Assembly: GCA_023415545.1 (NCBI GenBank)
Contig: JAEZKJ010000144.1
Location: 1 to 34,176 of the forward strand
DNA: 34,176 nucleotides
Origin: Bacteroidota bacterium
Lineage (GTDB): Bacteria; Bacteroidota; Bacteroidia; Bacteroidales; Bacteroidaceae
Direction: 5' to 3'
Positions 32,387-34,176 of the stretch are shown here, piece by piece; position 1 is the first letter of the stretch, and each line of letters starts with the position of its first letter. The notes below the pieces were generated by a model, which had not been told where the DNA came from, made no database searches, and was given only the letters and a program-made list of their open reading frames with translations. Made by a program: the position numbers and the translations under genes.

Positions 32387-33445
32387 GTGTTGGCTGTTGT
32401 AAATGCTGCGGCTATTCATGGTACAAAGGCCTTGTGGGATAAAAACTATAAGTATAACGCTCCTACAGCAAACTATAAAGGAAGCATAGAAGGAAAAATA
32501 ATCATTGCTTTAGGCGATAAAAAGGATATTATATCAGTCTATAAAGTTTTGCCTGTAGATGGCTATGCTGCTGATGCAGCGATTGACGCTGATTTCAGTG
32601 CACTTTCCAAAGCCTTGCATAATTTTAGTGCAACCAATAGGACAACACAGGAAGAGGTTATAAACGTAGCAAATGCCTCTATTAAAAACGGCTCAAAACT
32701 TACAATTACAGGATTTACAAAAACAGATGCTACTTACGAAAATGAAGGCAAGATTGTTATGACTTTTGCGCTGGATTTAAAAGATAAAACACGTGCTCCT
32801 CGTATAGTAATAAGAATGTCCAAACTAAAACCAGCCCTTCCTGCGGGTATTTCTGTAACTCAAGATGAATGGGAAGTGCTCCGTCTTACTAATATCGAAC
32901 GCTACAAGGCAGGAGTTATTCCTTTGGTGATGGTTGCTCCTCTTCAAGATGGAGCTGACATTCGCGCTAAAGAGCTTATAACAGATTATAGATATGACCA
33001 TCTACGACCCGATGGCTCCAAATTTTCCACAGCAATTGATCCATCCTTTATAAAAAATAGGGTATGTGGTGAAAATGGTTATCAGGGTGAGTTTCCACCT
33101 TCTAGAGCAGTAGATGGATGGATGAAATCTCCAAAACATCGAGCCAATATGCTCAAGGACGATTATTCTTACTTTGGAGCTGGCGTACATCCTGTAGGTC
33201 GCTATAAATACTGGATTCAGTTATTTGCAGCCGGAAAAGGAATATTAAAAGCAGAATCCAGCACGGGTTCTTATAAATTCAATTCAATAACAGATATGGA
33301 AGAGTCTTATCTAATATGTGATATTAGTGAAGGTATTAAAGCCTATGTTCCTCTTGATGCTGATTATATGGATAAAAACGGAAATCAGTACACAATTCAC
33401 CTTAGAGGAAAATCTGTAACAGTAACAGTCGATAGCAATAATTAA
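32387..33445 (+). CDS. Secreted CAP/SCP-domain protein, C-terminal part (split by frameshift)
   Basis: 352 residues from a GTG at 32387, but the frame is open from 32312 and has no plausible start of its own, so it is read as the 3' part of the 31614 gene. It holds the rest of module 2 (VVNAAAIHGTKALWDKNY), module 3 (HNFSATNRTTQEEVINVANA) and a CAP domain from about residue 165. The CAP landmarks are NIERYKAGVIPL, the first His in YDHLRPDG (codon 32999-33001), GEN (Glu at 33071-33073) and the second His in SPKHRANML (codon 33137-33139). CAP/SCP-like (YkwD-type) proteins are secreted, and in bacteria their activity is mostly unknown. Without the upstream part there is no signal peptide. Confidence 0.87.
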   Translation: MLAVVNAAAIHGTKALWDKNYKYNAPTANYKGSIEGKIIIALGDKKDIISVYKVLPVDGYAADAAIDADFSALSKALHNFSATNRTTQEEVINVANASIKNGSKLTITGFTKTDATYENEGKIVMTFALDLKDKTRAPRIVIRMSKLKPALPAGISVTQDEWEVLRLTNIERYKAGVIPLVMVAPLQDGADIRAKELITDYRYDHLRPDGSKFSTAIDPSFIKNRVCGENGYQGEFPPSRAVDGWMKSPKHRANMLKDDYSYFGAGVHPVGRYKYWIQLFAAGKGILKAESSTGSYKFNSITDMEESYLICDISEGIKAYVPLDADYMDKNGNQYTIHLRGKSVTVTVDSNN

Positions 33446-33679
33446 AATTTTAATAACACTTTGGCGCCTCTTCTTACAGTAGGAATAGTTTAGTGTCAGA
33501 AAAAATCTTCTAAAAAACTAAGGAAACAAGTTAATCAAGTAGTTTATAAGTTTTGTAAATATTTTATCTTATATTCTATTGGCTTAATGTTAATATATTA
33601 TTAATTTTACAAAGAATTAAAAAATAGATAAGCCTGCTTATATCAGTTCAATACTAAATTTAAATGAAGTATTTGACAC

Positions 33680-33687
33680 TATATTTG
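33680..33687 (+). promoter_or_regulatory. Promoter -7 element for the Sel1-repeat gene
   Basis: TATATTTG, 31 bases upstream of the ATG at 33719. No clear -33 box. The remainder of the 270-base gap after the CAP gene shows no gene. Confidence 0.5.
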
Positions 33688-33718
33688 AAGAAGAATTAAC
33701 AATCAAACCATATTAAAG

Positions 33719-34176
33719 ATGAAAAGAATTTTTATTATTGCTATTTTGTCTTGTGTAAATATTTTTACATGGGGACAAACAGAAAAGGGTAAAGAACTTC
33801 TTGAAAAAGCTAAGGCTGGTGAAGCAAGCGCTCAAAGCGAGCTTGCAGAATGTTATGAATTTGGCGAAGAAGGATTTGGGAAAGACGAAAAACAAGCATT
33901 GACTTGGTATACAAAGGCAGCTGAACAAAATGATATTTATGCTTTGAGTAAATTGGAATTGGCCTATAAATCGGGAAAACTTGGTGTAGTTAAAAACGAC
34001 GAGAAGTATATTTATTATTTGAAAAAAGGTGCCGAGTGTGGGAAACCTGAGTCAATGATTGATTTGGCAGTTTATTATAGGGATGGGAAATATGGATTGA
34101 AGAAAGACGAAAATGAATTCCTACGATTGGCTAAGAAAGCTGCCAATGGTACATCTTCTAAAGCGAAGTACGAATT
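33719..34176 (+). CDS. Secreted Sel1-like repeat protein (3' end outside the window)
   Basis: An open frame from ATG 33719 runs to the right edge, 152 complete codons. The first 19 residues form a signal peptide (MKRIFIIAILSCVNIFTWG before QTEKG). The rest is made of Sel1-like (TPR-related) repeats. Examples are LLEKAKAGEASAQSELAECY, then WYTKAAEQNDIYALSKLELA and YLKKGAECGKPESMIDLAVY, each with the family pattern of Ala, Leu, Tyr and Gly positions. Such repeats bind other proteins. Being secreted and just after a CAP-domain gene, it may belong with that accessory module, which is inference. Its own promoter element suggests a separate transcript. Confidence 0.88.
   Translation, partial: MKRIFIIAILSCVNIFTWGQTEKGKELLEKAKAGEASAQSELAECYEFGEEGFGKDEKQALTWYTKAAEQNDIYALSKLELAYKSGKLGVVKNDEKYIYYLKKGAECGKPESMIDLAVYYRDGKYGLKKDENEFLRLAKKAANGTSSKAKYE

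Noticed and set aside
31335..33489. 11-base inverted repeat ACTATTCCTAC (31335-31345) and GTAGGAATAGT (33479-33489) flanking the CAP gene
   Set aside because: It does not extend beyond 11 bases, has no target duplication and encloses no transposase. Such a match is plausible by chance in AT-rich DNA.
1..34176. CRISPR arrays, rRNA genes, prophage or intact insertion sequences
   Set aside because: No regularly spaced repeats, rRNA sequence, integrase or transposase frame was seen on either strand.

Overview
The window looks like a chromosomal segment of a low-GC member of the Bacteroidales (Bacteroidota). Three things point there. First, many genes are preceded by the Bacteroidota promoter element TAnnTTTG rather than by a clear Shine-Dalgarno sequence. 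Second, the families include several typical of the phylum: DUF4271, DUF3098, a Tricorn-like S41 peptidase and a two-ORF LysO exporter. Third, the local gene orders hemD-rnpA-yidD-tatD and ftsX-DUF3098-uppP-truB-queA-folK match my recollection of Bacteroidales genomes. Genus cannot be fixed from sequence alone.

Layout. 1-3.8 kb is the edge of a cell-surface polysaccharide locus: the tail of a possible ketopantoate reductase, a GT4 glycosyltransferase, and a convergent pair of a GT11-like transferase and a Wzx-type flippase, visibly more AT-rich than the rest. 4-7.6 kb holds mutS and a divergent split lysO pair. 7.8-13 kb holds tRNA-Gln, a large secreted Tricorn-like peptidase and a membrane-anchored protein of unknown function. 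13.3-20 kb is a mostly leftward housekeeping stretch: metK under a SAM-II riboswitch, a LOG-family protein, DUF4271, hemD, rnpA, yidD, tatD and tyrS, interrupted by one small rightward secreted LTxxQ-like gene. 20.3-28.8 kb holds a DHA2 drug transporter, then the leftward envelope and tRNA-modification operon (methyltransferase, ftsX, DUF3098, uppP, truB, queA, folK), a PspC protein and miaB. 29-31.2 kb holds a candidate small RNA, a conserved membrane-anchored protein and a succinate CoA-transferase. 31.6 kb to the end is an accessory region of secreted proteins: a multi-domain CAP/SCP-family protein split by a one-base frameshift at an AAAAAG run, and a Sel1-repeat protein that runs off the end.

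Most of the window is ordinary core genome. The least explained parts are the frameshifted CAP gene with its three tandem modules, the small RNA candidate flanked by two related dyads near 29 kb, the long hairpin at 13.2 kb, the palindrome with repeated half-sites at 27.2 kb, and two terminator-like hairpins that directly abut the next start codon (metK/LOG and hemD/rnpA). I found no CRISPR array, no intact insertion sequence and no convincing new defence system.
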